Part shown: piece by piece, positions 34,501 through 41,723 of the stretch | Layout of the letters: the number at the start of each line of letters is the position of its first letter | How positions within the stretch are numbered: the stretch's first letter is position 1 | Assembly (NCBI RefSeq): GCF_000282455.1 | Contig: NZ_AKJG01000047.1 | Span: forward strand, 96,673 to 160,672 | Origin: Pseudomonas sp. GM74 | GTDB lineage: Bacteria; Pseudomonadota; Gammaproteobacteria; Pseudomonadales; Pseudomonadaceae | Direction: 5' to 3' | Length of the DNA stretch: 64,000 bases | Program-made: the position numbers and the translations under genes | Notes under the pieces: model-generated | What the model was told of the DNA's origin: nothing | The model's input: the letters and a program-made list of their open reading frames with translations, nothing else | Databases searched by the model: none

Positions 34501-35197
34501 TATTGTTCAGGTACCCCTTGTTGATCATGTAGTGAGTTGAAATGGTGTCACCGAGAAACACGTCCGCCTGATCGAAAGCAACGGCATTGATCGCATTCTG
34601 GTAGGACGGATAGGAGGTAAGGATCGCCTTCGGGTACAACGCCTTGACTTCCGCCAGCGGCAAGTAGTGATAGACCATGCTCAGGCGCAATCCGGCCAGG
34701 CCATCGGTGAGGGATCGGGTTTCCCCTTCGCGGGTCACCAGTACGGGTTGGTCGACGGCATAGGGTATGGACAGGGCAATGTCAGCATTGCCGGCTTCGA
34801 ATCCATTGGCGGTACCGAGCAGATCGACTTCGCCGTTCTCCAGCGCAGCGATCGCGGCCCCTCGGGAATCGAAACGCTGAACCGTGACGGGCAGACCGGT
34901 TACTTTTTCCAGGAGACCGGCGTAATCGGCGGTAAACCCTTCATAGTCCCGGCCACTGGTGGTCAGGTCGAATGGGGGATAGTCCGGGGCCGACGTACCG
35001 AGCGTCAGTTGATTTTTTTGTGTTATCCATTGTCGCTGGGATTCATCCAGCCGAACCTCCAGCGCCCCGGCATTCGAGCGGCCGAGCAGCCTGTAGTTTT
35101 CATTGCCCGGTGCCCCGAACAACGAGGTGCTCACGCATAGACCCGCGGTCAGTTGAGCCAGATAAACCTTCAAACGGCTGGGCATCCAGGTTCTCAT
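31544..35197 (-). CDS. rocS2: BvgS-type hybrid sensor kinase, RocS2-like
   Basis: The 1217-residue unorthodox sensor kinase has, in order: a signal/TM segment, two tandem SBP_bac_3 periplasmic venus-flytrap domains (about 50-290 and 300-530), TM (about 545-565), PAS (about 585-700), HisKA (FLATMSHEIRTPMNAIIGML), HATPase (GAGLGLVISRNLCE), a receiver (VLVVDDHSANR, phospho-Asp in VIADCNMPIMNG) and a C-terminal Hpt (LRDIAHKIKGAARIV). It overlaps its response regulator by 4 bp. The neighbouring dgt and yqjD-type genes match the P. aeruginosa rocS2 locus (PA3044, from memory). That system affects fimbriae and efflux genes. Confidence 0.82.
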   Translation of the reverse strand: MRTWMPSRLKVYLAQLTAGLCVSTSLFGAPGNENYRLLGRSNAGALEVRLDESQRQWITQKNQLTLGTSAPDYPPFDLTTSGRDYEGFTADYAGLLEKVTGLPVTVQRFDSRGAAIAALENGEVDLLGTANGFEAGNADIALSIPYAVDQPVLVTREGETRSLTDGLAGLRLSMVYHYLPLAEVKALYPKAILTSYPSYQNAINAVAFDQADVFLGDTISTHYMINKGYLNNIRMANFGKHEAFGFSFAVNRNNPELLGIINAMITAIPSSERENIAKRWSAGSDILLTDQKLQLTDREERWLSHHPIVRVVVNEAFAPLTFFDSNGNFRGVTADLLELIRLRTGLRFDIRSSRSDDEMIKQIKDNRVDVIAALLPSAERQTQLNFTRPFLENSYVLLTRKAADSPTNLTHLQDKRLAIARGNPLMDYLRREFPRIKLIETPDTFSAVELLAEGQAEGAVNSLVIANYFISSRLFEHSLQISTTIGTKQAAFSLATARDAKELNAILDKALLSISPEELGIINSRWRGYSASSQSTWRNYQRLFYQIVIGAGVLLLISVAWNDYMRRQIKQRKAAERALNDQFEFMRSLVNGTPHPIYVRDRQGLLQSCNDSYLQAFCARREDVIGKSVMQGSMSNVFEAREYQADYQRVVAEGRPLIVDRELHIGGRRLTIYHWILPYRDSSAKVQGIIGGWIDISERRQLLDDLRCAKERADNANRAKSTFLATMSHEIRTPMNAIIGMLELTLKRLDHQHPERAAIDVAYNSAKGLLELIGDILDIARIESGRLSLSPERVNPGELVTSVVRIFEGLARQKELELVLEFSSAKPTFDVLLDPLRFKQVLSNLISNAIKFTEQGQVRVVVDLHPATQPGRVRMRVQVHDSGIGISEQDQQRLFEPFAQADHAMQSARGGAGLGLVISRNLCEMMGGSLQLHSEPGIGTQVEVLLQLEALPLQQLAQVVETQVVVATTPLNVLVVDDHSANRLLTCQQLEFLGHRFAVAADGQEGLEAWKDQPFDLVIADCNMPIMNGYELARAIRQHERQLHRPPCTVLGFTANAQPEEIQRCKQAGMNDCLFKPLSLGALSQWIQGIEPTQAAPAFSLHGLKLLTGGNPVLNRRLLNELVSSNRQDLPTLLSLSSSGDTQALRDIAHKIKGAARIVQASPLIDCCEALEAACHEDFDREKVAGCCKSMQRAMLELEDALLHQIEQYDEGKMPEP

Positions 35198-35820
35198 ACG
35201 AGTGCGTTACGTTTTGCCATCTCGATCAGTTCAACCAGGGATTTGGCTTTGAGTTTTTGCATGAGGCGCTTTTTGTAGGTGCTCACGGTCTTGTTGCTCA
35301 GAAACATGCCCTTGGCAATTTCCTTGTTTGTGCGACCCTGGGCAAAAAGTTGCAAGACCATCAGTTCCCGGTCATTTACCGATTTGAACAGTTCCAGTTC
35401 GATGCAGCGTGTTTCATCTCCGCGGACGGGGTTCAAGGCCTCGCTCGGGAAATAGTTGTAACCTGCAAATACCGCTCTTATGGCGCTGACCAGTTCACTG
35501 ATGTCCTCTTGTTTGCAGACATAGCCCGATGCACCCGATTGCATGCAACGAATACCAAAAAGTGTCGGGCATTGTGCTGTCAGTACCAGTGTTTTAAGAG
35601 GGGTACTCATTGCATTGAATCGGGATAGCACTTCCAGGCCATCCAGTTTTGGAATGCTGATGTCGAGAATGACCAGGTCCGGCATGCATTCGCGAACCAT
35701 CTGCATGGCGTCGACCCCATTGTCAGTTTCGCCGACGACTTTGTAACCTTCATGTTCCAGCAGCATTCGAACGGCAAGGCGGATAACCGGGTGATCGTCG
35801 ACAATAAAAACGGAGTTCAT
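35194..35820 (-). CDS. rocA2: LuxR-type response regulator, RocA2-like
   Basis: The 208-residue BvgA/EvgA-type regulator has a receiver with FIVDDHPVIRLAVRMLLEHE and phospho-Asp in LVILDISIPKLDGLEV, and a C-terminal LuxR helix-turn-helix with LFAQGRTNKEIAKGMFLSNK and TVSTYKKRLMQKL. The start is at 35820 (MNSVFIVDDHP). The stop overlaps the start of the kinase gene by 4 bp, the usual operon order regulator-then-sensor. A palindrome typical of this regulator class lies 91 bp upstream (35911-35924). Confidence 0.85.
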   Translation of the reverse strand: MNSVFIVDDHPVIRLAVRMLLEHEGYKVVGETDNGVDAMQMVRECMPDLVILDISIPKLDGLEVLSRFNAMSTPLKTLVLTAQCPTLFGIRCMQSGASGYVCKQEDISELVSAIRAVFAGYNYFPSEALNPVRGDETRCIELELFKSVNDRELMVLQLFAQGRTNKEIAKGMFLSNKTVSTYKKRLMQKLKAKSLVELIEMAKRNALV

Positions 35821-35910
35821 AATCAAGTCCCATGCGAGCTCAAATAAAGCGCGCACCATAGCTCAGATACTTGAAGGGACGCATGAACGGACCGACCTGT
35901 AGCAGCAATA

Positions 35911-35924
35911 TAGGAAAAATCCTA
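35911..35924. promoter_or_regulatory. TAGGA-N4-TCCTA palindrome upstream of rocA2
   Basis: TAGGAAAAATCCTA lies in the A+T-rich 245-bp gap between rocA2 and the stand-alone receiver gene. It resembles sites of the related RcsB/EvgA regulators. A second, overlapping inverted repeat (CTGTAG...CTACAG) surrounds it. It is a candidate RocA2 autoregulatory site; binding is inferred. The rest of the gap is A+T-rich with no gene seen. Confidence 0.5.
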
Positions 35925-36065
35925 CAGATTAAAAAGAATAGGACTACGTATTAACTAGGTTTATTATTAGGAAAGCTGAAAAAAGTCCAAGAGCGGGTGT
36001 GCTTTAAAAGGAAGTTGTTTGTAAGTTTTTCACTGCGTATTTGTCAGTTTTTATATGTTTTTTTT

Positions 36066-36458
36066 CTATAGTGGTGCTGAGGTCAACAAGTCTCTAAATT
36101 CAGATTGTTTCAGTGGTTTTATCAAGTAACCCAATAATGGCAGCCGGTGTTCAGTGGCTGTTTTTTCAAGCTCATCCAGTTCAGACGACGTCAGGCTGCT
36201 CAGAATGATCGCTTGCCTGATCAGCCCTCGCTGGCTGGCGAACCGGACCAGATCCAGTCCCGTCAGATCGGGCAGGCACTGATCACATAAAAGGATGTCG
36301 AACGGTTGGTCGGCCTCGAGCAGTTGCTGCAGGGCGCCTTTGGCGCTGTCAGTGGTCGTCAGCCGGGTGAAGCCATAACTTTCCAGCAGGCATTGAGTGG
36401 CTATCAATTGGAAGGGATGGTCTTCCACCACGAGGATGCGTAGATCGTCTTTGGCCAT
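36066..36458 (-). CDS. Stand-alone receiver domain protein
   Basis: The 130-residue single REC domain has LRILVVEDHPFQLIATQCLL with the acidic pocket, phospho-Asp in ILLCDQCLPDLTGLDLV, the Ser/Thr switch in AIILSSLTSSE and the Lys in GYLIKPLKQ. No output domain follows. The pattern VEDHPFQ...ILSS...LGYLIKP resembles the receiver of RocR, which in P. aeruginosa carries an EAL phosphodiesterase. Here that domain is missing. The frame is open to 36539, but the start at 36458 (MAKDDLRILV) is the natural domain start. It lies upstream of rocA2 on the same strand. Confidence 0.78.
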   Translation of the reverse strand: MAKDDLRILVVEDHPFQLIATQCLLESYGFTRLTTTDSAKGALQQLLEADQPFDILLCDQCLPDLTGLDLVRFASQRGLIRQAIILSSLTSSELDELEKTATEHRLPLLGYLIKPLKQSEFRDLLTSAPL

Positions 36459-36636
36459 GGGGCGCACTTCATCTGTCGAACAGAAGGGAGGGCGATTGTT
36501 TCGCGAGAGTACCGGGCAAGCGATCAGTTTGCTCGCCATGTGCTGTAGGGCGATTCGACGAAGTTTGAGTGCTGTTGGATGTTTAATGGGGGATCAGCCA
36601 TAACGAATGCCGTAATGGCTGATCAATCGTTTCACC

Positions 36637-37965
36637 TCAGTGGCTGGCGCGGCCGGTCATTTCCAGGGCCATGTCACTGGCATAGCTGTCGGTCATGCCG
36701 GCGATGAAATCAATCATGCGCAAAAACGAAGTATGCAAGGGGCCGTGAGGATCGGGTGCATTGTTGCCCAGCAGGTCAAGGATACGGCGGCTCTTGAATG
36801 ACGGCGTACGCCCGTTGTGCTGCTCCAGCGCAGCACCGCAAAAGGCGTTGAGCAGGATTTCCAGCGTGGTGTAGGCGCCGATCTCGTGCAGGGTCTTGCG
36901 CTTGTCCTGGAAGATTTTCTTGCGGGCCATGTCCTTGGCGTTCAGCACGCAACGCTTGGCGGGCCCGTGCATGTGTTCCACCAGATCGCCGGGCAATGTA
37001 CCGGCCAGCAGCGCATCCTGTTGCTCGACGAAGGCGCGGGCCGCGGCATTGGTCAAGTGCTCGATGGCTTTGCCGCGCAGGATCGCCAGTTTGCGTCGGC
37101 GCGAATCGTCGGGACCGAGCTGGCGGTAGGTTTCCGGCAAGTCATCGCCCACCAGGCCCAGCAGCAGGGATTCGACTTCGGCGTATTCGAGCAACTCCAT
37201 TTCCAGGCCGTCTTCCAGGTCGATCAGCGCATAGCAGATGTCGTCGGCGGCCTCCATCAGGTACACCAGCGGGTGCCGCGCCCAGCGTTGCTCCTCCAGT
37301 TGTGGCAGGCCGAGCTTATGGGCGATCTGCTCCAGCAGCGGCAGCTCGCTCTGATAACAGCCGAACTTGTGTTTCTTGTAGCCCAGCGAGTCGGCGTGCC
37401 TGGCCGTCCATGGATACTTCAGGTACGTGCCCAGCGTTGCATAGGTCAGACGGGTGCCGCCGTCGAACTGGTGATACTCCAGTTGGGTGAGTACCCGAAA
37501 GCCTTGGGCATTGCCTTCGAAATTCAGGAAGTCATTGCGCTCGGCTTCACTCATTGCATCCAGCCAGCCACGGCCGGCGGCTTGCTGGAACCAATGGCGG
37601 ATCGCGTCTTCACCGGAATGGCCGAACGGCGGGTTGCCGATGTCGTGTGCCAGGCAGGCCGATTGCACCACCATGCCCAGGTCGCTGGGTTCGCACCATT
37701 CGGGCAGGGTCCTGCGGATGGTTTCGCCGACGCGCATGCCCAGTGAACGCCCCACGCAACTGACTTCCAGCGAGTGGGTCAGGCGCGTATGGATGTGATC
37801 ATTGCTGGAGACCGGATGGACCTGGGTCTTGCGCCCGAGGCGGCGGAAAGCCCCCGAGAAAATGATGCGGTCGTGGTCTTTGTGAAAAGGGCTGCGGCCG
37901 AGTTCTTCAGGGCTGTGCAGAGGTTTTCCGAGGCGTTCGCGGGTAAGCAGAGTGTGCCAATCCAA
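36637..37965 (-). CDS. dgt: Deoxyguanosinetriphosphate triphosphohydrolase-like protein
   Basis: The 442-residue HD-domain dNTPase family protein would convert dNTPs to deoxynucleosides and triphosphate. Motifs are [30 protein letters not shown] (first metal His), [18 protein letters not shown] (HD) and [18 protein letters not shown]. It belongs to the short bacterial dgt-like branch, so substrate choice may be broader than dGTP. The start is a TTG at 37965 with GGAGAGA upstream, and the product then begins [15 protein letters not shown], as in homologues. Confidence 0.88.
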   Translation of the reverse strand: MDWHTLLTRERLGKPLHSPEELGRSPFHKDHDRIIFSGAFRRLGRKTQVHPVSSNDHIHTRLTHSLEVSCVGRSLGMRVGETIRRTLPEWCEPSDLGMVVQSACLAHDIGNPPFGHSGEDAIRHWFQQAAGRGWLDAMSEAERNDFLNFEGNAQGFRVLTQLEYHQFDGGTRLTYATLGTYLKYPWTARHADSLGYKKHKFGCYQSELPLLEQIAHKLGLPQLEEQRWARHPLVYLMEAADDICYALIDLEDGLEMELLEYAEVESLLLGLVGDDLPETYRQLGPDDSRRRKLAILRGKAIEHLTNAAARAFVEQQDALLAGTLPGDLVEHMHGPAKRCVLNAKDMARKKIFQDKRKTLHEIGAYTTLEILLNAFCGAALEQHNGRTPSFKSRRILDLLGNNAPDPHGPLHTSFLRMIDFIAGMTDSYASDMALEMTGRASH

Positions 37966-38180
37966 GGCGGGTCTCTCCGTCAGGTGTCTGATGGCCTAGC
38001 TTCCCGTTTCGCGCCATGACCTGCAAGCGGAACTACAACCCGGCGGCGTCGATATCGAGGCCTCCTTGCAAGATCATTTTCTGGAGGGTGCCTGTTGACC
38101 GGGCAGGCGCACAGGATTGCACCCCTCGATAGAGGGGCGCATCCCGTCGACATGGCAAGAAAACAGCCAGAAAAAACTGA

Positions 38181-38525
38181 TCAGTCTTTGCGCGAAGAAC
38201 CCTGCAAGATCAGCTTGATCAGCGGCCCCAGTGTGGTGCCGAGGCGGACCAGCCGGGTCAGGCTGCTGAGACCATCCCCGTTTTTCGCACCCTTTCCGGT
38301 CAGAAAGCCCAGCAAGGTAACGGCAGCCACGCCCCAGAGTGGAGCGTGCTTGATGCCGAAGCCGTCCTGCAGGTTTTGCGTCATCCCGCGCACCCGTTGC
38401 AAGGGTTGCAGCAGTTGCGCGGACTCGTGGCGGATTTCCTGACGATGCATTTCCATGCGCAGGCGGATAAGGGCCTTGCGCATTTCCGCGCGCGAGCTGT
38501 TTTGTGGCAATTCAGGCAGGCTCAT
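38181..38525 (-). CDS. YqjK-like hypothetical protein
   Basis: The 114-residue protein is predicted helical, with charged N-terminal helices (RKALIRLRMEMHRQEIRHES) and a glycine-rich hydrophobic stretch (APLWGVAAVTLLGFLTG). Sequence similarity to E. coli YqjK is not strong enough to name it, but its place as third gene after yqjD- and yqjE-like genes is the same. It overlaps the preceding gene by 4 bp (ATGA). Confidence 0.65.
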   Translation of the reverse strand: MSLPELPQNSSRAEMRKALIRLRMEMHRQEIRHESAQLLQPLQRVRGMTQNLQDGFGIKHAPLWGVAAVTLLGFLTGKGAKNGDGLSSLTRLVRLGTTLGPLIKLILQGSSRKD

Positions 38526-38911
38526 GGCAGCAGGCGCTCCCGATCATTGGCCAACTCTTCCAGGGTGCCATGGAAGGGCGAGGACTCATCGAAAATCGCT
38601 GCTCTCAAGCGCATTCCACAGAATATGGCGGCGAGGGAGTAGAACACACAGAGCCCGATGATGGCGGCCAGGCGATAGGTGTCCCAGAACAGGATAAGCA
38701 CCAGCGTCGACAGTCCTACCAGCAGCAGCAACGCAAACACCAGCGTCAGGCCGGCAAACAGCAACAGGCTGACGGTGCGGGCTTTTTGTTCCTGCAATTC
38801 GATGCCGAACAGCTCGACATGGCTGTGCAGCAACCCCAGAAAGGCAGCACCCAGGCGCCGCGATGAGGAGCTTGTACCCGTCACGGACGGGCCGGATTCG
38901 CCGATCGACAT
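38522..38911 (-). CDS. yqjE: YqjE-like phage-holin family membrane protein
   Basis: The 129-residue protein has two adjacent membrane segments (VSLLLFAGLTLVFALLLLVG and AAIIGLCVFYSLAAIFCGM) preceded by a helical N-terminus (LLHSHVELFGIELQEQKAR), the Phage_holin_3_6/YqjE pattern. Despite the family name these are resident inner-membrane proteins. It starts 1 bp after the yqjD-like gene ends and overlaps the third gene, forming one operon. Confidence 0.8.
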   Translation of the reverse strand: MSIGESGPSVTGTSSSSRRLGAAFLGLLHSHVELFGIELQEQKARTVSLLLFAGLTLVFALLLLVGLSTLVLILFWDTYRLAAIIGLCVFYSLAAIFCGMRLRAAIFDESSPFHGTLEELANDRERLLP

Positions 38912-38912
38912 A

Positions 38913-39227
38913 TCAGCGCCGACTTGCCAGCAGGCCGATCAGGAATCCCACGCCGGCCGCGATCCCGACAGATTGCCAAGGGTTGGCCTGGACATAGTCT
39001 TCAGTGGCGGTGACAGCAGCCTTGCCGTGTTCGCGCAGGGAGTCTTCGGTCAGTTTCAGGGTTTCACGGGCACGCAAGAGGCTCTCGTGGATCTGCTCGC
39101 GCAACTCGTCGGCCTGATCGCCGGCCAGGGTCGCGGTGTGCTCCAGCAAGCGTTCTGTGTCACTGACCAGTGTCTGAAAGTCGTTCATCAGGATTTCTTG
39201 AGCAGTCTTTGCCTGGGGGCGGGCCAT
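38913..39227 (-). CDS. yqjD: YqjD/ElaB-like DUF883 membrane-anchored protein
   Basis: The 104-residue DUF883 protein has a long amphipathic helix (LVSDTERLLEHTATLAGDQA, then ELREQIHESLLRARE) followed by a C-terminal membrane anchor (WQSVGIAAGVGFLIGLLASRR). E. coli YqjD associates with the inner membrane and with ribosomes in stationary phase. A strong Shine-Dalgarno AAGGAGAT precedes the ATG. It is the first gene of the yqjD-yqjE-yqjK-like operon and divergent from the ammonium transporter. Confidence 0.85.
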   Translation of the reverse strand: MARPQAKTAQEILMNDFQTLVSDTERLLEHTATLAGDQADELREQIHESLLRARETLKLTEDSLREHGKAAVTATEDYVQANPWQSVGIAAGVGFLIGLLASRR

Positions 39228-39298
39228 GGTGGATCTCCTTAAGTGGCTTTCTGATGCGTTCGAGTATGAGCCTTCGGCGAAGGTTCAGTACAAATGGC

Positions 39299-39314
39299 TG
39301 GTACAACTTTTGCT
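39299..39314 (+). promoter_or_regulatory. Candidate sigma-54 promoter upstream of amtB
   Basis: TGGTACAACTTTTGCT matches the RpoN -24/-12 pattern TGGCACG-N4-TTGCW, with the required GG-N10-GC spacing (GG 39300-39301, GC 39312-39313). It faces amtB but lies about 240 bp before the start codon. Just past the predicted start of transcription is a 7-bp inverted repeat TGGTGCG/CGCACCA (39321-39340). I saw no NtrC site in the expected orientation. The rest of 39228-39555 shows no gene. Confidence 0.5.
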
Positions 39315-39555
39315 GGGTCGTGGTGCGCCGGTCCGCACCATTGCGCTATTGCCGGGCATGATTTCAGTAAAACCGTAGGACCAACAATCAAAAACTCGCG
39401 TAAACGTCCAGGGCGCGTTTTTCCTGGGCGGCGTCCGCGCCCCAAAGTGGTTCAACGGGATCAGTGCGCTGATGCCTTGAAGCTGCAACTTGGTGCGTTG
39501 GCAGTCATCGCGAACTGCTTTGGTGCTTTTTTCTGCCATAAGGTCTGCCCATTCC

Positions 39556-40764
39556 ATGGAAAATCTGCAAAGCGCTGTGGACACCCTGGTCCATAGCTCC
39601 AACACATTGTTCATTTTGATCGGCGCGGTCATGGTTCTGGCCATGCACGCCGGTTTCGCCTTTCTCGAAGTCGGAACCGTGCGCCAGAAAAACCAGGTCA
39701 ATGCGTTGTCGAAAATCCTCAGCGACTTCGCCGTTTCGACACTGGCCTACTTCTTTATAGGCTATTGGATTTCCTATGGCGTGACGTTCATGCAGCCAGC
39801 GGCCGTGCTCAATGCCGACCATGGTTATGGACTGGTGAAGTTTTTCTTCCTGCTGACCTTTGCCGCGGCGATCCCGGCGATCATTTCCGGAGGGATCGCC
39901 GAGCGTGCCCGGTTTGTCCCCCAGCTGTGTGCAACCGCGTTGATCGTCGCGTTCATCTATCCGTTCTTCGAAGGCATTGTCTGGAACGGGAACCTGGGTT
40001 TGCAAGCCTGGTTGCTGGAGCGTTTTGGCGCCGGTTTCCATGATTTCGCAGGCTCCGTGGTGGTGCATGCCATGGGCGGTTGGCTGGCACTGGCGGCGGT
40101 GCTGTTGCTCGGGCCGCGTAATGGCCGCTATCGCGAGGGCCGGCTGGTCGCGTTCGCGCCATCGAGCATCCCGTTTCTGGCACTGGGCTCGTGGATCCTG
40201 ATTGTTGGCTGGTTCGGTTTCAACGTCATGAGTGCACAAACCCTGCAAGGTGTCAGCGGACTGGTGGCGGTGAACTCGTTGATGGCCATGGTTGGCGGTA
40301 CCGTGGCGGCGCTGATTGTCGGGCGCAACGACCCCGGCTTTCTGCACAACGGCCCGTTGGCGGGGCTCGTGGCAATCTGTGCCGGTTCCGACCTGATGCA
40401 TCCTGTGGGGGCGCTGGTCACTGGTGCCGTCGCGGGGGCGCTGTTTGTCTGGTGCTTTACCGCGGCCCAAGGCAAATGGCGCATCGACGATGTGTTGGGG
40501 GTGTGGCCGTTGCATGGCTTGTGCGGCGTGTGGGGCGGCATCGCCTGCGGCATTTTTGGCCAGACCGCTTTGGGCGGGCTGGGCGGGGTCAGCCTGATCA
40601 GCCAGATGATCGGCACCGCGCTGGGTATCACCGTGGCATTGGCCGGCGGGTTTGCTGTGTATGGCGTGATCAAGGCGCTGCATGGATTGCGCCTGAGCCA
40701 GGAAGAGGAGTATTACGGCGCGGACCTGTCGATCCACAAGATCGGCGCCGTGAGCCAGGACTGA
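39556..40764 (+). CDS. amtB: Ammonium transporter (Amt family)
   Basis: The 402-residue polytopic membrane channel conducts ammonium/ammonia. About 11 hydrophobic segments are present. The twin-His pore region is represented by VVVHAMGGWLALAAV and LHGLCGVWGG, and the family signature DFAGSVVVHAMGG is clear. The start MENLQSAVDTLVHSSNTLF at 39556 is preferred over an upstream GTG. No glnK lies beside it, which is unusual because most bacterial amtB genes are paired with glnK. This may be a second, unpaired paralogue. Confidence 0.9.
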   Translation: MENLQSAVDTLVHSSNTLFILIGAVMVLAMHAGFAFLEVGTVRQKNQVNALSKILSDFAVSTLAYFFIGYWISYGVTFMQPAAVLNADHGYGLVKFFFLLTFAAAIPAIISGGIAERARFVPQLCATALIVAFIYPFFEGIVWNGNLGLQAWLLERFGAGFHDFAGSVVVHAMGGWLALAAVLLLGPRNGRYREGRLVAFAPSSIPFLALGSWILIVGWFGFNVMSAQTLQGVSGLVAVNSLMAMVGGTVAALIVGRNDPGFLHNGPLAGLVAICAGSDLMHPVGALVTGAVAGALFVWCFTAAQGKWRIDDVLGVWPLHGLCGVWGGIACGIFGQTALGGLGGVSLISQMIGTALGITVALAGGFAVYGVIKALHGLRLSQEEEYYGADLSIHKIGAVSQD

Positions 40765-40871
40765 CTCGGGTCTCTTTATCGCCGGTTGCATCAGGGCAGG
40801 GAGGGCTCAATGGCTCGACGGTTTTTCGGGGCAGGCCTAGAATGGTCACTTTATTTTCTGGTTGAGCGCTC

Positions 40872-41108
40872 ATGCTTCCCGAATGTCAGCTGTTCGGCAC
40901 CCTTGGATGCCATCTCTGTGAAGTAGCCGAAGCCATGTTGATGGAGTTCGTCGAGCGCGGCCTGCTGGTGGAACTGGTGGATATCGCTGACGATGAAACA
41001 TGGTTCGCAGCCTACAGCCTGCGAATTCCGGTGTTGCGACGAGTCGATACCGGCGCTGAACTGGGCTGGCCGTTCAGTGCCGATCAGGTGGTGGCGTTTC
41101 TGCGTTGA
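40872..41108 (+). CDS. Glutaredoxin-like (DUF836) small protein
   Basis: The 78-residue thioredoxin-fold protein has a CxxC at residues 13-16 (GTLGCHLCEVAEAML) and an extra Cys5, plus the cis-Pro strand RIPVLRRVDTGAELG and the C-terminal FSADQVVAFL. DUF836 proteins are short glutaredoxin relatives of unknown partner. It stands 108 bp after amtB. No operon partner is evident. Confidence 0.82.
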   Translation: MLPECQLFGTLGCHLCEVAEAMLMEFVERGLLVELVDIADDETWFAAYSLRIPVLRRVDTGAELGWPFSADQVVAFLR

Positions 41109-41176
41109 GCGGTTCTTGTGCTGGGGCATGTCCCGCCTGTCGAACTTTGCGATTGATCCTCTTGGCTTATTCGGTG

Positions 41177-41204
41177 TTGATCGGATACTGTATGCGCATA
41201 CAGT
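41177..41204 (+). promoter_or_regulatory. SOS promoter with a perfect LexA box
   Basis: CTGTATGCGCATACAG (41188-41203) is a full palindrome of the form CTG-N10-CAG, the LexA box. It overlaps a sigma-70 promoter: TTGATC (41177-41182), 16-bp spacer, TACAGT (41199-41204). LexA bound here would block RNA polymerase. The promoter faces the small gene at 41280. Confidence 0.75.
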
Positions 41205-41279
41205 TATTTGCGGTGCCTGCCTTGCCGTTCCTGATTTTCGGGAGTGAGCAGGCAAGCCCGGGCGTCAGAGGGATGAATC

Positions 41280-41597
41280 GTGGTCAATGTCGAACAGTTG
41301 AAGAACAGCGTGAACCGGATGTCCGCGGACGTTGTGCGCGAGGCTGTCCTTGAGTTGCGTCTGGATGGTCTGGTGACCGAGGGGAAAACACCCTTCAACA
41401 AAACGCATTTCAATACCTGTTTCGCAGAAATCGAAGCCTTGTTTCAGCGCGCGGGTTATCACCGGCAACTGGATGTCGTGGGTTATCAGGGATTGTTGTA
41501 CGCCCTGTATGACCCCGCTCGCTGGGAGGCGGTCGATGTACTGCGCTGGCTCAAGGAGTACACCGAAGCGGCGGCGCGCGCACAGGTCCCGGCTTGA
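41280..41597 (+). CDS. Hypothetical protein, probably SOS-regulated
   Basis: I do not recognise this 105-residue soluble protein. It reads MVNVEQLKNSVNRMSADVVR, then LELRLDGLVTEGK, FAEIEALFQRAGYHRQLDVV and a C-terminal helix DVLRWLKEYTEAAARAQ. No membrane segment or cysteine cluster is seen apart from a single Cys. The start is GTG behind CAGAGGG. The LexA box 77 bp upstream suggests induction by DNA damage. P. aeruginosa has LexA-controlled small hypothetical genes; whether this is one of them I cannot check. Confidence 0.75.
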   Translation: MVNVEQLKNSVNRMSADVVREAVLELRLDGLVTEGKTPFNKTHFNTCFAEIEALFQRAGYHRQLDVVGYQGLLYALYDPARWEAVDVLRWLKEYTEAAARAQVPA

Positions 41598-41723
41598 GGA
41601 ATCTTGGGAGGAGTTCTCAATTGGTTTTCACGCCGCGCCGGAAAAACTAATTGAGAACGCCCCCTAGGTTCATTCCCCTTGCTGTTGGATAATGCCGCTC
41701 TGCACTGAGGTTAGAGCTTTCGT

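Noticed and set aside
39321..39340. An NtrC binding site at TGGTGCG-N6-CGCACCA
   Set aside because: NtrC sites have the reverse order (GCACC...GGTGC), and the repeat lies downstream of the predicted start.
39495..39512. A second sigma-54 promoter at TTGGCAG...CTGC
   Set aside because: The bases ten after GG are GA, not GC, so the spacing rule fails.
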